From NCBI GenBank assembly GCA_014237405.1, contig JABZFO010000154.1:1-64000 (forward strand): DNA of 64,000 nucleotides, in the 5' to 3' direction. Under the pieces are notes generated by a model. It was given only the letters and a program-made list of their open reading frames with translations, searched no databases and was not told where the DNA came from. A program made the position numbers and the translations under genes. Origin of the DNA: Desulfosarcina sp. Its GTDB lineage: Bacteria > Desulfobacterota > Desulfobacteria > Desulfobacterales > Desulfosarcinaceae. Of the stretch, positions 16,166-25,166 are shown in pieces (the stretch's first letter is position 1; each line of letters starts with the position of its first letter).

Positions 16166-18301
16166 TCATGCACGTTTGAACCGCATTTCAAACCGCGTCC
16201 CTTTCCCCACTTTGCTTCTTACGGTGATGTTACCGCCATAATCTCGGACAATGCCGTAGGTGATAGCCAGTCCCAACCCCATGCCCTTGCCTACTTCCTT
16301 GGTGGTGAAAAAAGGCTCGAAGATTTTGTCGCGGTTCTCGTCAGGAATACCGCTGCCTGTATCTGCCACGGCACACACCACGTCATCGTTGCCCACATAG
16401 GTTTCAATGATGATGTTTCGCTTATTGATGCCGCCGGTATCGTCAGGCTGTTGTCCGATGGCATCGCGGGCATTGGTGACCAGATTGAACAGAACCTGTT
16501 CCAGCCGGTTGGGATTGGCCAGAATCGTCGGAAGGTTTTCCGCTAGATCGTACACGACATGGATGTTGTTCAACGAGAGCTGCCGGCCGATGATTTTAAG
16601 GACATCGGTAATGATGGTGTTGAAATTCACCGGCTCTTTTTTAAAATCGGGCTTGCGCCCGAATTCACGGAGTCTATTGATGATTTCCGAGGCCCGCTGC
16701 ACCTGGTCAGTGACCGCCGTGGCCATCCGGTTCAGTTCCTCGCTGGAGACCGGGTTCCCTTTTTCAATTTTCAGCTTCAAGTAATCGTTTCCGATTTTGA
16801 TTGCGTTGAGGGGTTGGGTCAGTTCGTGGGCGATGCCGGCGGACATCTCCCCCAGGGTCGTCATTTTACTGGATTGAAACAGCTGGGCGTCCTTTTCGAT
16901 GGCTTCGGTGATATCGGTGGCCGCCAGGATCAGGGCCTCGCGGTCCTGGTATTTAATGGGGCAGGCTTTGACACGGATGTAAAAGGGGGTGCCGTCTTTT
17001 TTAAGATGCCGTGCTTTCTGGTTGATGAAACATCCGTCAGCCCCCCCGGTGGCTGAATCGGTATAGAGCGTCGCTTCATGAATTTCAAATTCGCCCAGCT
17101 CGCCGAAGCAACGCCCTAAAAGTTCGTCCTTGGTATAGCCATAGGCATCCAAAGCGGCGGGGCTGACATCCAGAATCCGCAGATCGGCCGGGTCAAGGAC
17201 AAAAATAGGATTGGGTCCGCTGTCGAATAAAGAGCGGTACTTCTCTTCCGAATCGTGTAGGGCCGCCTCGGCCATTTTCCGTTCGGTGATATCGAGGAAT
17301 GCACCGCTGACAAAGTCAACCCGCCCATTCTCATCGCAGACAATTTGGCTGCTGGCCTGAAGCCAGACGACCTCGCCTTTTTTTTTCCTGATTCGATATT
17401 CACGGATATACTGGCGATTGCTCTTCAGTGCATCGAGAAATATTTTTTTGGCTCGCGGCTTGTCCTCTTCGACAATAAGATCGGTCCACTTCAGTGCTTT
17501 TGATAAAAACATCTCTTTTGGATACCCGGTAATGGATTCGATTTTGTCGTCGAAAAAATCGATGGTGCCGTCCGGATATCCTTTAAAGACCACGTTGGGG
17601 ATGTTGTTGATCAATAGTCGATAATTGCGCTCGCTTTCTCTCAGGGCGATCTCGGATCGCTTCTTTTCGGTGATGTCCGTGGCAATGCATAAGAATCCGT
17701 TGACCATCCCGTCCGGATCGCGCAAGGGATTGATGGAAAGGGTCACCGGGAAGGCGGTTCCGTCTCTGTGGAGGTAGATCCATTCCTGCTGCTCCTGGGT
17801 CGTCTGCATGGCATAGTGGAAGAAGAGATCAATGCCTTCAACCGGATGCTTCACATCCATACCGGCGATTGCCGCCTTTTCCTGAAGCTCCTTGGGGTCA
17901 TGGAAAACCAGTGGGGTCAGTCGCCCGATGACTTCACCGGCACGGTAGCCAAGCATCCTTTCGGCACATTTGTTGAAAACGATAATCCCGCCGCGTTTGT
18001 CGGTGGCGATAATCGCCATATGGGACGCCGAGTCCAGTACCGTCTTGCGCTGGGCATTGGCCATCTGGAATCGTTGGAGAATTCGTTCGGTCTCCTCGAA
18101 CTGCTTGACCACCAAGCTGGCGGTGATTTCCGCTGATTCACGGGAGACCCGGATTTCCTCCTTCAGGATTTCATTTTCCACAATGAGATCCTGCATTGGG
18201 CAATTCTCACGGTCTTGGCAATGTTCACAACGTTTGGGCCACCGGTAAGATACCTGGATCGGCATCCTGGATTGGATGGATGCGTGTGCCACAGGTGTCA
18301 T
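16166..18301 (-). CDS. Cytoplasmic PAS-PAS-PAS histidine kinase next to the sensory hydrogenase
   Basis: The product has 711 residues with no transmembrane helix, as expected for a kinase that reads a cytoplasmic hydrogenase. The N-terminus has a Cys-rich motif ([10 protein letters not shown]) and then a coiled-coil-like helix. Three PAS/PAC units follow, with [18 protein letters not shown] and DITEAIEKD linkers. The H-box has His492 in [14 protein letters not shown], and the ATPase domain carries [20 protein letters not shown] and [10 protein letters not shown]. It starts 46 bases after the hydrogenase large subunit, with an AGAGG RBS, and is followed by a receiver gene. This order is like the HoxBC-HoxJ and HupUV-HupT H2-sensing systems. 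The HELxQPLNAIK H-box is shared with the RND-kinase fusion at 20971, so the two kinases are related. Confidence 0.9.
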   Translation of the reverse strand: MTPVAHASIQSRMPIQVSYRWPKRCEHCQDRENCPMQDLIVENEILKEEIRVSRESAEITASLVVKQFEETERILQRFQMANAQRKTVLDSASHMAIIATDKRGGIIVFNKCAERMLGYRAGEVIGRLTPLVFHDPKELQEKAAIAGMDVKHPVEGIDLFFHYAMQTTQEQQEWIYLHRDGTAFPVTLSINPLRDPDGMVNGFLCIATDITEKKRSEIALRESERNYRLLINNIPNVVFKGYPDGTIDFFDDKIESITGYPKEMFLSKALKWTDLIVEEDKPRAKKIFLDALKSNRQYIREYRIRKKKGEVVWLQASSQIVCDENGRVDFVSGAFLDITERKMAEAALHDSEEKYRSLFDSGPNPIFVLDPADLRILDVSPAALDAYGYTKDELLGRCFGELGEFEIHEATLYTDSATGGADGCFINQKARHLKKDGTPFYIRVKACPIKYQDREALILAATDITEAIEKDAQLFQSSKMTTLGEMSAGIAHELTQPLNAIKIGNDYLKLKIEKGNPVSSEELNRMATAVTDQVQRASEIINRLREFGRKPDFKKEPVNFNTIITDVLKIIGRQLSLNNIHVVYDLAENLPTILANPNRLEQVLFNLVTNARDAIGQQPDDTGGINKRNIIIETYVGNDDVVCAVADTGSGIPDENRDKIFEPFFTTKEVGKGMGLGLAITYGIVRDYGGNITVRSKVGKGTRFEMRFKRA

Positions 18302-18347
18302 GGTGTCAACCTCTTTTGCATCGTGATATGGAAATAATCAGCGACCA

Positions 18348-19838
18348 TCAGGATAACATGATCGCATGGACCGTACAGACCAGGCAGGGATCAAAGGACC
18401 GGACGACCTGCTCCACTTCCACCGGGTCGTCCGGGTCCCGCACTGCTGTCCCCGTTATGGCCTCCTCCCAAGGCCCCCGGATTCCGTGTCTGTCCCGGGG
18501 GGAGCCGTTCCAGGCAGTGGGCGTAATAACCTGATAGTTGGCGATTTTTCCGTCTTTGATGACCACCCAGTGCCCCAGAATTCCCCTGGGCGCAGTAACG
18601 ACGCCGTAGCTTCTGGCCGACAGTGGCTTTAAGGTGTCCGTGTAAAATTGTGCGTCGACATGGGCCATGCCGGCCACACACTGTTCCACCGCCGGCAGGA
18701 TCATAGCCGGTCGGACCATGCGGGCCAATTCCCTGATAAACACACTGGCCCCATTTGAACGAACCCATGAAACAAACAGCGGTTTGTCTGCCATGAGCAT
18801 GTCGGCCAGCGGACCGGTCTCCGCCGGTTGGCCGTCGTATCGGGGTGCTTTGGCCCAGGAGTATTTTCGTTCATCGTCAGTATAGGGGTCGGCAATGGTT
18901 CGGCTGTCAAAGGGATGACCGGGGGTTTTCTTGAAAAACGAACAGGTCACGTCCTCGGTTATTTTTTCCAGGTCCAGGGGGGCCGTGCCCGCCGGGGTGA
19001 AGATCCCGGCCGGGAAGAGGGGGATAATGTCGCCGCCCGGTTTCGGCAGATCCGGTCCGCCGGCGCTGATGAACCGGTCGTGTCCGCGGCCCAGGCCATC
19101 CAGTCCGGCGGAGAGGCAGAACCGGATGAAAAAACCCAGTTCGCTGTCCCGATGGGCGACCGCTTCGGCCAGCCAGTCTTGCAGCTGGTCACAGGTGCCG
19201 ACCGCATGCCATCGGTCAAGGGTGCAGCCCAGCACCCTTTTTTCGTACCATTTACGGAAGCTGGACAGGATATGGCGGCATTGGGCGATGTCGCTCCCGC
19301 TCGGCACGGACACCACGCCGCCGGGCACCATGAAGGAGGAGTGCGGCCACTGCCCCCCCAAAATGGCGATGATTTCGATGAGTTTTTTGGTCTCCTGAAG
19401 GGTCTGCACGGTGGACGGTCCCTTGAGCGGCTGATAACGGGCCATCGCCTCCGCATACAGGGGATGATCGGCATAGCGGGGACGGGTAACATCCGGCATG
19501 GACAGCAAAAAGAGGTGCCGAAGGTCGTTTTGCATCTGCTCCACCATCAGCGTCACATTGCGCAGCCGATGGGCATCGGCGGGAATGGATACCTGGTAGG
19601 CCATGTCCAGGGCTTTGGCGGCGGCATTCAGGTGGGCCGTGGTGCAGATGCCGCAGATCCGCGGCGTGATGACCAGACTGTCCAGCGGACCCCTGCCCGT
19701 CATCAGGTTTTCGATGCCCCGATACATGGTGCCCACGCTTTTTGCCGCTTTGACCACATGGTCCCGGTCAAGTTCCAAATGGATCTCCAGGTCCCCTTCC
19801 ACCCGATTCAAAGGAATGATTTTTTTTATGGTAGCCAT
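18348..19838 (-). CDS. [NiFe] hydrogenase large subunit, sensory (group 2b/2c-like)
   Basis: This is a 496-residue catalytic subunit. The N-terminal nickel ligands are in RICGICTTAH and the C-terminal ones in DPCLVCTVH. The protein ends only five residues after that His (AIMLS). Catalytic hydrogenases normally carry a longer tail there that is cut off during maturation; H2-sensing hydrogenases do not. All four Ni ligands are Cys, with no Sec codon. The gene lies 77 bases after the small subunit and before a PAS kinase. I infer an H2 sensor that transmits to the kinase. A low-activity uptake enzyme remains possible. There are no maturation genes nearby. Confidence 0.9.
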   Translation of the reverse strand: MATIKKIIPLNRVEGDLEIHLELDRDHVVKAAKSVGTMYRGIENLMTGRGPLDSLVITPRICGICTTAHLNAAAKALDMAYQVSIPADAHRLRNVTLMVEQMQNDLRHLFLLSMPDVTRPRYADHPLYAEAMARYQPLKGPSTVQTLQETKKLIEIIAILGGQWPHSSFMVPGGVVSVPSGSDIAQCRHILSSFRKWYEKRVLGCTLDRWHAVGTCDQLQDWLAEAVAHRDSELGFFIRFCLSAGLDGLGRGHDRFISAGGPDLPKPGGDIIPLFPAGIFTPAGTAPLDLEKITEDVTCSFFKKTPGHPFDSRTIADPYTDDERKYSWAKAPRYDGQPAETGPLADMLMADKPLFVSWVRSNGASVFIRELARMVRPAMILPAVEQCVAGMAHVDAQFYTDTLKPLSARSYGVVTAPRGILGHWVVIKDGKIANYQVITPTAWNGSPRDRHGIRGPWEEAITGTAVRDPDDPVEVEQVVRSFDPCLVCTVHAIMLS

Positions 19839-19915
19839 TGGTGTTTGTTGTCGCCGTTAAGGGGGTGTCCGGAAATTGGGTATGCAATCGCCATGTGGCC
19901 GTTTGAGGGCTGCTG

Positions 19916-20854
19916 TTAGATACTGGTTTTCCGTTCCATCAGGCGTTTAGGGGCCGCCGCCGCCGCCATTCCCTTGTAGGCCATGTAATGGGCGCGGCTC
20001 ACGCCATCGGGCAGTTCGATGGGAATGCCCTCGATGTTGCGCGTCTCGAAAAATGGGTATTGCTGGGGAAAATCGGGACGGGTACAGCCAAAACAGGGCA
20101 CCCCCACGCGGGTCTTGGACGATCGCCGGTTCCACAGGGCTTTGTTGCAGGGGCCGGTGACCAGCGGCCCGTGGCATCCCATATGGAAAAAGAGGCATCC
20201 GCGCTCGCCGAACTGCTTTTCCTCCACCCGGTATTCGTGGTATTCATTGCGGGTACATCCTTGGTGAACCATGACCCCGTACCAGTCCGACGGGGTGTTG
20301 TGATGCCTCAGGTTAACCACAGTGTCCGTGGCCAGGGCCGACAGCGTCCCCACCACCACATCGCAGTGGCAGGGGCATCCGGGCAGGTTGATCACCGGGT
20401 ACCCACCACTGGAGAGAAATGTTTCGCCCAACAGGCCGCCCATTTCCCATTTGTTGAACTGAAGCCCCCCGGCCATGGCTTCTGTGTCGGCGCCGATGCC
20501 CCCAAAACTGGCACATGTGCCCACTGCCAGAACGACCCAGGCCCGCTGAGCCAGGTCATAAATGAAATCCTTGCGGGGGCCTTCGGGCAGCATGTCGAAA
20601 CGGCCGGTGCCGTCAGGCCCGTTGATCACCGATCCTTCCACGCAGAGGATATCCAGGGGCTGGTCACCGGACAATATCCGCTGATTGAGCAAGGTCAGGT
20701 CTTTCAGGGATGTGACGCTGAGTGCATGGTGCCAGAGCACGTCGATGTCGAACGCGTCGAACAGTTCGACGGGATCCGGCGTGTCTGCATTCATCAGGGA
20801 CCATGTGTCTCCACCGCAGCTGCCCCCCTGGATCCAGTATAAGGTTTTCGACAT
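19916..20854 (-). CDS. [NiFe] hydrogenase small subunit, sensory type, with CxxD proximal-cluster motif
   Basis: This is a 312-residue electron-transfer subunit without a Tat signal peptide, so it stays in the cytoplasm. It starts at 20854 after GAGGGAGGGC. The proximal-cluster motif reads GGSCGGDTWS where most small subunits have CxxC, so the second ligand position is Asp. The other proximal ligands (GTCASFGG, LPGCPC) and the medial/distal cluster pattern (HQGC, RGCLFFHMGC, GPCNKALW, CFGCTRPDFP) are present. A 3-Cys/1-Asp proximal cluster is known from high-affinity O2-tolerant hydrogenases. Here it may mark a distinct sensory subgroup. It resembles HupU/HoxB in the long LWHHALSVTS and LCVEGSVINGPDGTGRF segments. 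Confidence 0.9.
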   Translation of the reverse strand: MSKTLYWIQGGSCGGDTWSLMNADTPDPVELFDAFDIDVLWHHALSVTSLKDLTLLNQRILSGDQPLDILCVEGSVINGPDGTGRFDMLPEGPRKDFIYDLAQRAWVVLAVGTCASFGGIGADTEAMAGGLQFNKWEMGGLLGETFLSSGGYPVINLPGCPCHCDVVVGTLSALATDTVVNLRHHNTPSDWYGVMVHQGCTRNEYHEYRVEEKQFGERGCLFFHMGCHGPLVTGPCNKALWNRRSSKTRVGVPCFGCTRPDFPQQYPFFETRNIEGIPIELPDGVSRAHYMAYKGMAAAAAPKRLMERKTSI

Positions 20855-20970
20855 GGTCGCCCTCCCTCAGTTGTGGGGTATGTTGCCATTTATTTTTTCA
20901 CTGAAAACCAGGTCTTCTGGACCAATATTTTTATTTTAATACAACCGGCGGCGATAAAGCAAGGCCTGCA

Positions 20971-23958
20971 TCAATCCGCATTTTTCAAGGCGGGAAAGGT
21001 CATGGTCACCGTCGTTCCCTGTCCCAGCTGGCTGGCTACGGTGATGCGTCCCCCGATATCCCGAATGATCTGCTGGCTGATGGATAGCCCCAAACCTTTG
21101 CCTTTACCTGCGCTTTTGGTGGTGAAAAAAGGTTCAAAGATGCGGTCGCGAAAGTGATCCGCGATGCCCGTGCCGGTATCGGCAACAGTGACCATCACTG
21201 ATCCGTTGTTTTCGAATGTGTTGATGGTGATGACGTGATCTCTTTCCGGTGCATTTGATTGCTTCTGGATAGCAATGGCTTCTCTAGCATTATCCACGAG
21301 ATTGTAGATCACCTGCACCAATCGGTTGCGATGGCCCATGATTGGCGGCATGTTCGGTTCAATGCGGACATCGAGCGCAATGCTCTCCAGCTTGAGCTGG
21401 TTTTTCATGACGGCCAGCGTGTCATCGATGGGAAGTTGAATCTGCAAGGGCTCTTTTTCGAACCCCGGTGTCTGCCCCATATCACCGAGCCGTTGAATCA
21501 TCTGTGATGCCCGGGCCACCTGGTCGCTAATCTCCCGGGAAACGGCCGCCAGGTGCGTCGCTTTGAGCGGGCCCTTTTGGCGTACCATCATTTTGAGAAA
21601 GTCGCTGCCCACTTTGATGGCATTGAGCGGCTGGTTCAGTTCGTGGACTGTGGCTGGAGAGATACCGCCCGGCGTGGGCATCATTTTGAGCAGGTCCCAG
21701 GCCGTTACCAATTCGACGTGCATCATCAAGGCCGGTAACAGTATGATGTCTGCGATCAAGGCTGAAATCATGGTCACGACCATGAGAAAACCGAATATAG
21801 CGGTGGGCTGAAAGTGAGAGAAAATCAACACGGAAAATCCCAGGCTGATGGTCAGGGAGGTAAAAATGATGGGCCGCCCTACGTTCATCAGGGTGTCGCG
21901 CATGGCCCGGTCCTTGTCCAGGTCCCGTTTGAACTCGGTGTTGTAGCGCACCAGGTAGTGGATGGTGTCATCCACTACCAGGCCGATGGCCACACTGGCG
22001 ATCAGGCTAGTGGCAACCGACAGCGGAATCCCCAGCAGCCCCATGAGTCCGAAATTCACCACGATGGGAAACAGGTTCGGTACCACGGCGATGAGGCCGA
22101 CCTTGCTGGAAACGAACAGAACCACCATAACGGCGAAGATCAGCGCCAGGGAAATGGCCAGGCTTTTGACCTGTCCCAAGGTGAGCAGATGGCTCGAGGC
22201 GGCGATGACCATGCCCAGTCCGGTAACATCAAGGGTAACATCATCGTCGAAGGCGGTTTTGGCGTGGGCCAAAATCCGGTCACGCGTATGGATAAAGTCG
22301 CGGGAGTTGGCAATATGGGTGAGCATGAGGATGTTGACCCGGCTATAGTCGGCACCCATGAACCGCTGCAGCAAATCATTTCCCAGGATGATTTTGAAGT
22401 TGTTCATCAGCATCCTGAGTTCATAGCTGTCCTCGGGCAGCACATAAAACTGCGGGTCGAACCGGTTGTAGACGTAGTTGACCAGCTTGAGGTAGTCGGC
22501 CAGCGATATCGTTTTGTCCACCCCGGGCAGCTGGTCCAGAAAGGTCTGCAGCCGGGCGATCCCGGCCACATTGGCCGGAATTTCGAAATAGTCCGCCTCA
22601 GTACCGGCCATGACCACGTTGATGGGAAAGCTGCCGGACATATCCTGGTAAATATCATGAAAATGCATGCTCACATTGGTGTTGCGTTTGAAAAAAGCCA
22701 CCGGATTGGTTTCCACGCGAATCCGGAAGATGCCGGCGGCGCAGACGACCGATACCAGGCCGATGGCGATCAGGCAGGTTTTACGGTGCTTCAGGTTCAA
22801 GGTGATAATGCCCGCCATCACGCCGTCGAAAAAACGATCGATTGCCGACGCGCCGGCAGCGTTGGTGCGTGGTGCAGGCAGCCAGGCGAGCATGGCCGGA
22901 AAAAAGGTGAGCACAATGACCAGCAGGCTGGCCATGCCGAAACAGGCGAACAGGGCAAACTCCTGGATGGCAGCAATGCGGTTGGCCCCGAGTGAACCGA
23001 TACCAATGAGCGTGGTGGCCACCGCCAGTGTGACGGGGAAGGCCATGCGGCCGAAGGTGGCCCGGCTGGCTGTTCTGTTCGAAGGCGATGCTTTGATCTG
23101 CTGAAGGTATTCGGTGTAGATGTGCAGACAGTATGCTGTGCCGACGGCAATGAGGAATACCGGGACGATGATGGTGAGCATGGAGACGGAAATGCCGCTC
23201 AGGGCCATCAGACCGAAAGTCCATAACACGGCGAGCATTACGCACGAAAGGGGCAGGATCAGGCAGTGCAGATTACGGAACAGCCCCACCAGCAGCACGG
23301 CGATAATGATCAGCGTGATGGGCGTCAGGTGGAAAAAATCCTGCCGGGTATATTCCGCCAGCGCTTCTGAGACCAGGGGCATGCCGGTCTGGTAAAGGCG
23401 CAGGTTTTTGCCCGTCGTTTTGAAGAGCTGTCTCACAGCAGCGATGGCCGCATCCTTATCCGCTTCGGCGTCGAGGACCAGGGTGATGATGGTGGTTTTA
23501 CGGTCTGCCGAGATGAGGTTGCTCTGAAACAGTTCCACCGGCACCAGCATGGCGGCGAATTCGGCCATATCCCATTCATTGCTCCGGTCAACGCTCTTTC
23601 TGACCTCCGGTAGGCTGATGATCCTTATGACCCCGTCGATTTGCGCCGCAGCCTCGGACAGCTGGGTGATCTTGGAAAAGGTGGCCGGATCGAGAATATC
23701 CCGGGCCTTGACCACCAACCGGATGATCTCATCGGAGCCGAACTGCGTCAGAAATTGATTGTATCGGTCCGATTCGTCCAGGTCTTCGATAACTAAGTCA
23801 TAAACGGTGGTTTTAAAGGAGAGTCCGGGAAGGTGCCAGGCAAAGAAAAAGGTGATGGCGGCGCAGCACAAAAGCACCCATCCAGGCGTTTTGACCACCA
23901 TGTTCAGATAGGCATTGAAGGAGAATCGTTTCATGCCGTCGGCAACCCTGTTAGTCAT
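20971..23958 (-). CDS. RND/MMPL transporter-histidine kinase fusion protein
   Basis: One uninterrupted frame encodes 995 residues. Residues 1-765 are an RND-superfamily (MMPL/HpnN-like) exporter core. It has a first helix at about 28-48, a large periplasmic loop starting FKTTVYDLVIEDLDESDRYN, the SGSFPINVVMAGTEADYF loop, and two sets of membrane helices with the VGLVVDDTIHYLVRY motif in the second half. Residues 766-995 are a histidine kinase: His772 in TVHELNQPLNAIKVG, the N-box YNLVDNAREAI and the G-boxes ADTGTGIADH and GKGLGLSIS. No PAS domain lies between. The transporter domain would serve as the sensor. A fusion through deletion between adjacent genes is the alternative, given the decayed RND copy next door. 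It lies 116 bases before the hydrogenase genes on the same strand. The start at 23958 has no clear RBS; Met9 is a second option. Confidence 0.88.
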   Translation of the reverse strand: MTNRVADGMKRFSFNAYLNMVVKTPGWVLLCCAAITFFFAWHLPGLSFKTTVYDLVIEDLDESDRYNQFLTQFGSDEIIRLVVKARDILDPATFSKITQLSEAAAQIDGVIRIISLPEVRKSVDRSNEWDMAEFAAMLVPVELFQSNLISADRKTTIITLVLDAEADKDAAIAAVRQLFKTTGKNLRLYQTGMPLVSEALAEYTRQDFFHLTPITLIIIAVLLVGLFRNLHCLILPLSCVMLAVLWTFGLMALSGISVSMLTIIVPVFLIAVGTAYCLHIYTEYLQQIKASPSNRTASRATFGRMAFPVTLAVATTLIGIGSLGANRIAAIQEFALFACFGMASLLVIVLTFFPAMLAWLPAPRTNAAGASAIDRFFDGVMAGIITLNLKHRKTCLIAIGLVSVVCAAGIFRIRVETNPVAFFKRNTNVSMHFHDIYQDMSGSFPINVVMAGTEADYFEIPANVAGIARLQTFLDQLPGVDKTISLADYLKLVNYVYNRFDPQFYVLPEDSYELRMLMNNFKIILGNDLLQRFMGADYSRVNILMLTHIANSRDFIHTRDRILAHAKTAFDDDVTLDVTGLGMVIAASSHLLTLGQVKSLAISLALIFAVMVVLFVSSKVGLIAVVPNLFPIVVNFGLMGLLGIPLSVATSLIASVAIGLVVDDTIHYLVRYNTEFKRDLDKDRAMRDTLMNVGRPIIFTSLTISLGFSVLIFSHFQPTAIFGFLMVVTMISALIADIILLPALMMHVELVTAWDLLKMMPTPGGISPATVHELNQPLNAIKVGSDFLKMMVRQKGPLKATHLAAVSREISDQVARASQMIQRLGDMGQTPGFEKEPLQIQLPIDDTLAVMKNQLKLESIALDVRIEPNMPPIMGHRNRLVQVIYNLVDNAREAIAIQKQSNAPERDHVITINTFENNGSVMVTVADTGTGIADHFRDRIFEPFFTTKSAGKGKGLGLSISQQIIRDIGGRITVASQLGQGTTVTMTFPALKNAD

Positions 23959-24353
23959 TGCACCACAGGTTCTGAGTAAAATCTCGGTGACTGTTTATCT
24001 GTTACCACGTTCATGGGATTTCTGCCATACGTCTAGCTCGTCTTAATTCCTGAGCATTCCCCTCGAATCCTTGACCCCTCAATCCCTAACCCGGACAAGC
24101 CGGAACCTAATTGATTATTGAAGATTTGTCGAATCGCTTCGCTCTGTCATTTTTATGATCTTTTTTTAAAATAGATCCGCCGGAGGCGGACATTAAATAG
24201 TCAATATTCAATCGAAAATATTCAATTGTTCAAGATAGAGAAAGTTTACCCATTATTTTTTTCCGCAAAATGCAAAGATTTTACAATTTACTATCTAACA
24301 GGTTAGTTCGAGGGTTTTTGAGATTCAAGACACGACAGGGTACATTCGAGAAT
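23959..24353. other. Intergenic with a dispersed repeat
   Basis: There is no gene here. At 24101-24125 the sequence GGAACCTAATTGATTATTGA and its surroundings, followed by GAATCGCTTCGCTCTGTC, recur in slightly changed form at 57417-57472, so this is a dispersed intergenic repeat. A possible promoter for the RND-kinase gene could not be fixed. Confidence 0.5.
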
Positions 24354-25160
24354 TCAGCCCCCGTCCGTGGCCGATTCCAGGGGCACAGTGGTGGAAGAGA
24401 GGTGGATGGAAAATGTCTTGTCGCCGGTATCCGACCGGATGCCGTCTGCCGCGGATTGAATCCGTTGGAGCAGCGCTTCATGTTCGCCGTCCGTTGACCC
24501 GGTGATCAGCAGGACGAACTGCTGGGCATCGATGCGGCTCAAGGTGTCGCCGCCCCGGATGCATCCGGCAAGGGCCGCACCCAATTGCCGAAGGACATCG
24601 TTTTTCACATTGGGCAGGGTGCCCTGAAAAGTTACATCGATACGGCACAGCGTCAACGGCTGGCCTGCCCGGGCGGCTCGGTTCGCTTCCCGCAGAACCC
24701 CTTACGGTTGCACAGGCGGGTGAGGTCATCATCACATTGACGGGAAAGCTGCCGGACAGATCTACTGCCTTTTTGACGTCCGGCAGGCTGATAGTCGGGC
24801 GGACCCCGTCGATTTTGCCCAAGGACTCGGCCATGATGCCGATCTTTTTAAAGGTGGCGGCGTCAAAGACGTCTTCGCAGGAAATGACTACCCGGATGAT
24901 TTCTTCGGAGCCGAAAATAACCTTGAATGCCTGGTATTGCCGGGTTTCATCCAGGTCTTCGATGACCATGTCGTAGATCTAGGTGTTGAAGGCGAGTCGA
25001 GGGATGGTGCTCAGGAAAAAGAAGGTGAGGGCGCCGATGACAATGAGGACGGCGATCCGCCGGAGGATAATCCACCGGAAGCAGGCGTCTATAGACAGAC
25101 GGCGAAAGGTTGTTGCAAGGCTGTTGAAGGCCAAGGCGATTCTCTCCGCTGAAACGGGTA
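24354..25160 (-). pseudogene. Decayed RND transporter fused to a GGDEF-domain remnant
   Basis: Directly downstream of the FHA-cyclase gene, the frame reads an RND N-terminus (WIILRRIAVLIVIGALTFFF, then LAFNT), a TAG, and IYDMVIEDLDETRQYQAF, aligning with residues 45-65 of the intact gene at 20971. After SLPDVKKAVD it jumps in frame to LSGSFPVNVMM, skipping about 300 residues, and then shifts frame into DLTRLCNRKGF. A further segment has TLCRIDVTF, VLRQLGAALAGC, and GGDTLSRIDAQQFVLLI, the pattern of a degenerate GGDEF diguanylate cyclase domain, ending at 24354. No start codon survives. It looks like a former RND protein linked to, or deleted into, a GGDEF protein. Confidence 0.7.
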
Positions 25161-25166
25161 TTGTAT

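Noticed and set aside
18348-18420. Possible selenocysteine in the hydrogenase large subunit, as in Hys-type enzymes
   Set aside because: The DPCLVCTVH motif is encoded with normal Cys codons and there is no in-frame TGA.
21814-22995. 393-codon open frame on + within the RND-kinase region
   Set aside because: His/Gln/Asp-rich with no domain; antisense shadow of the RND gene.
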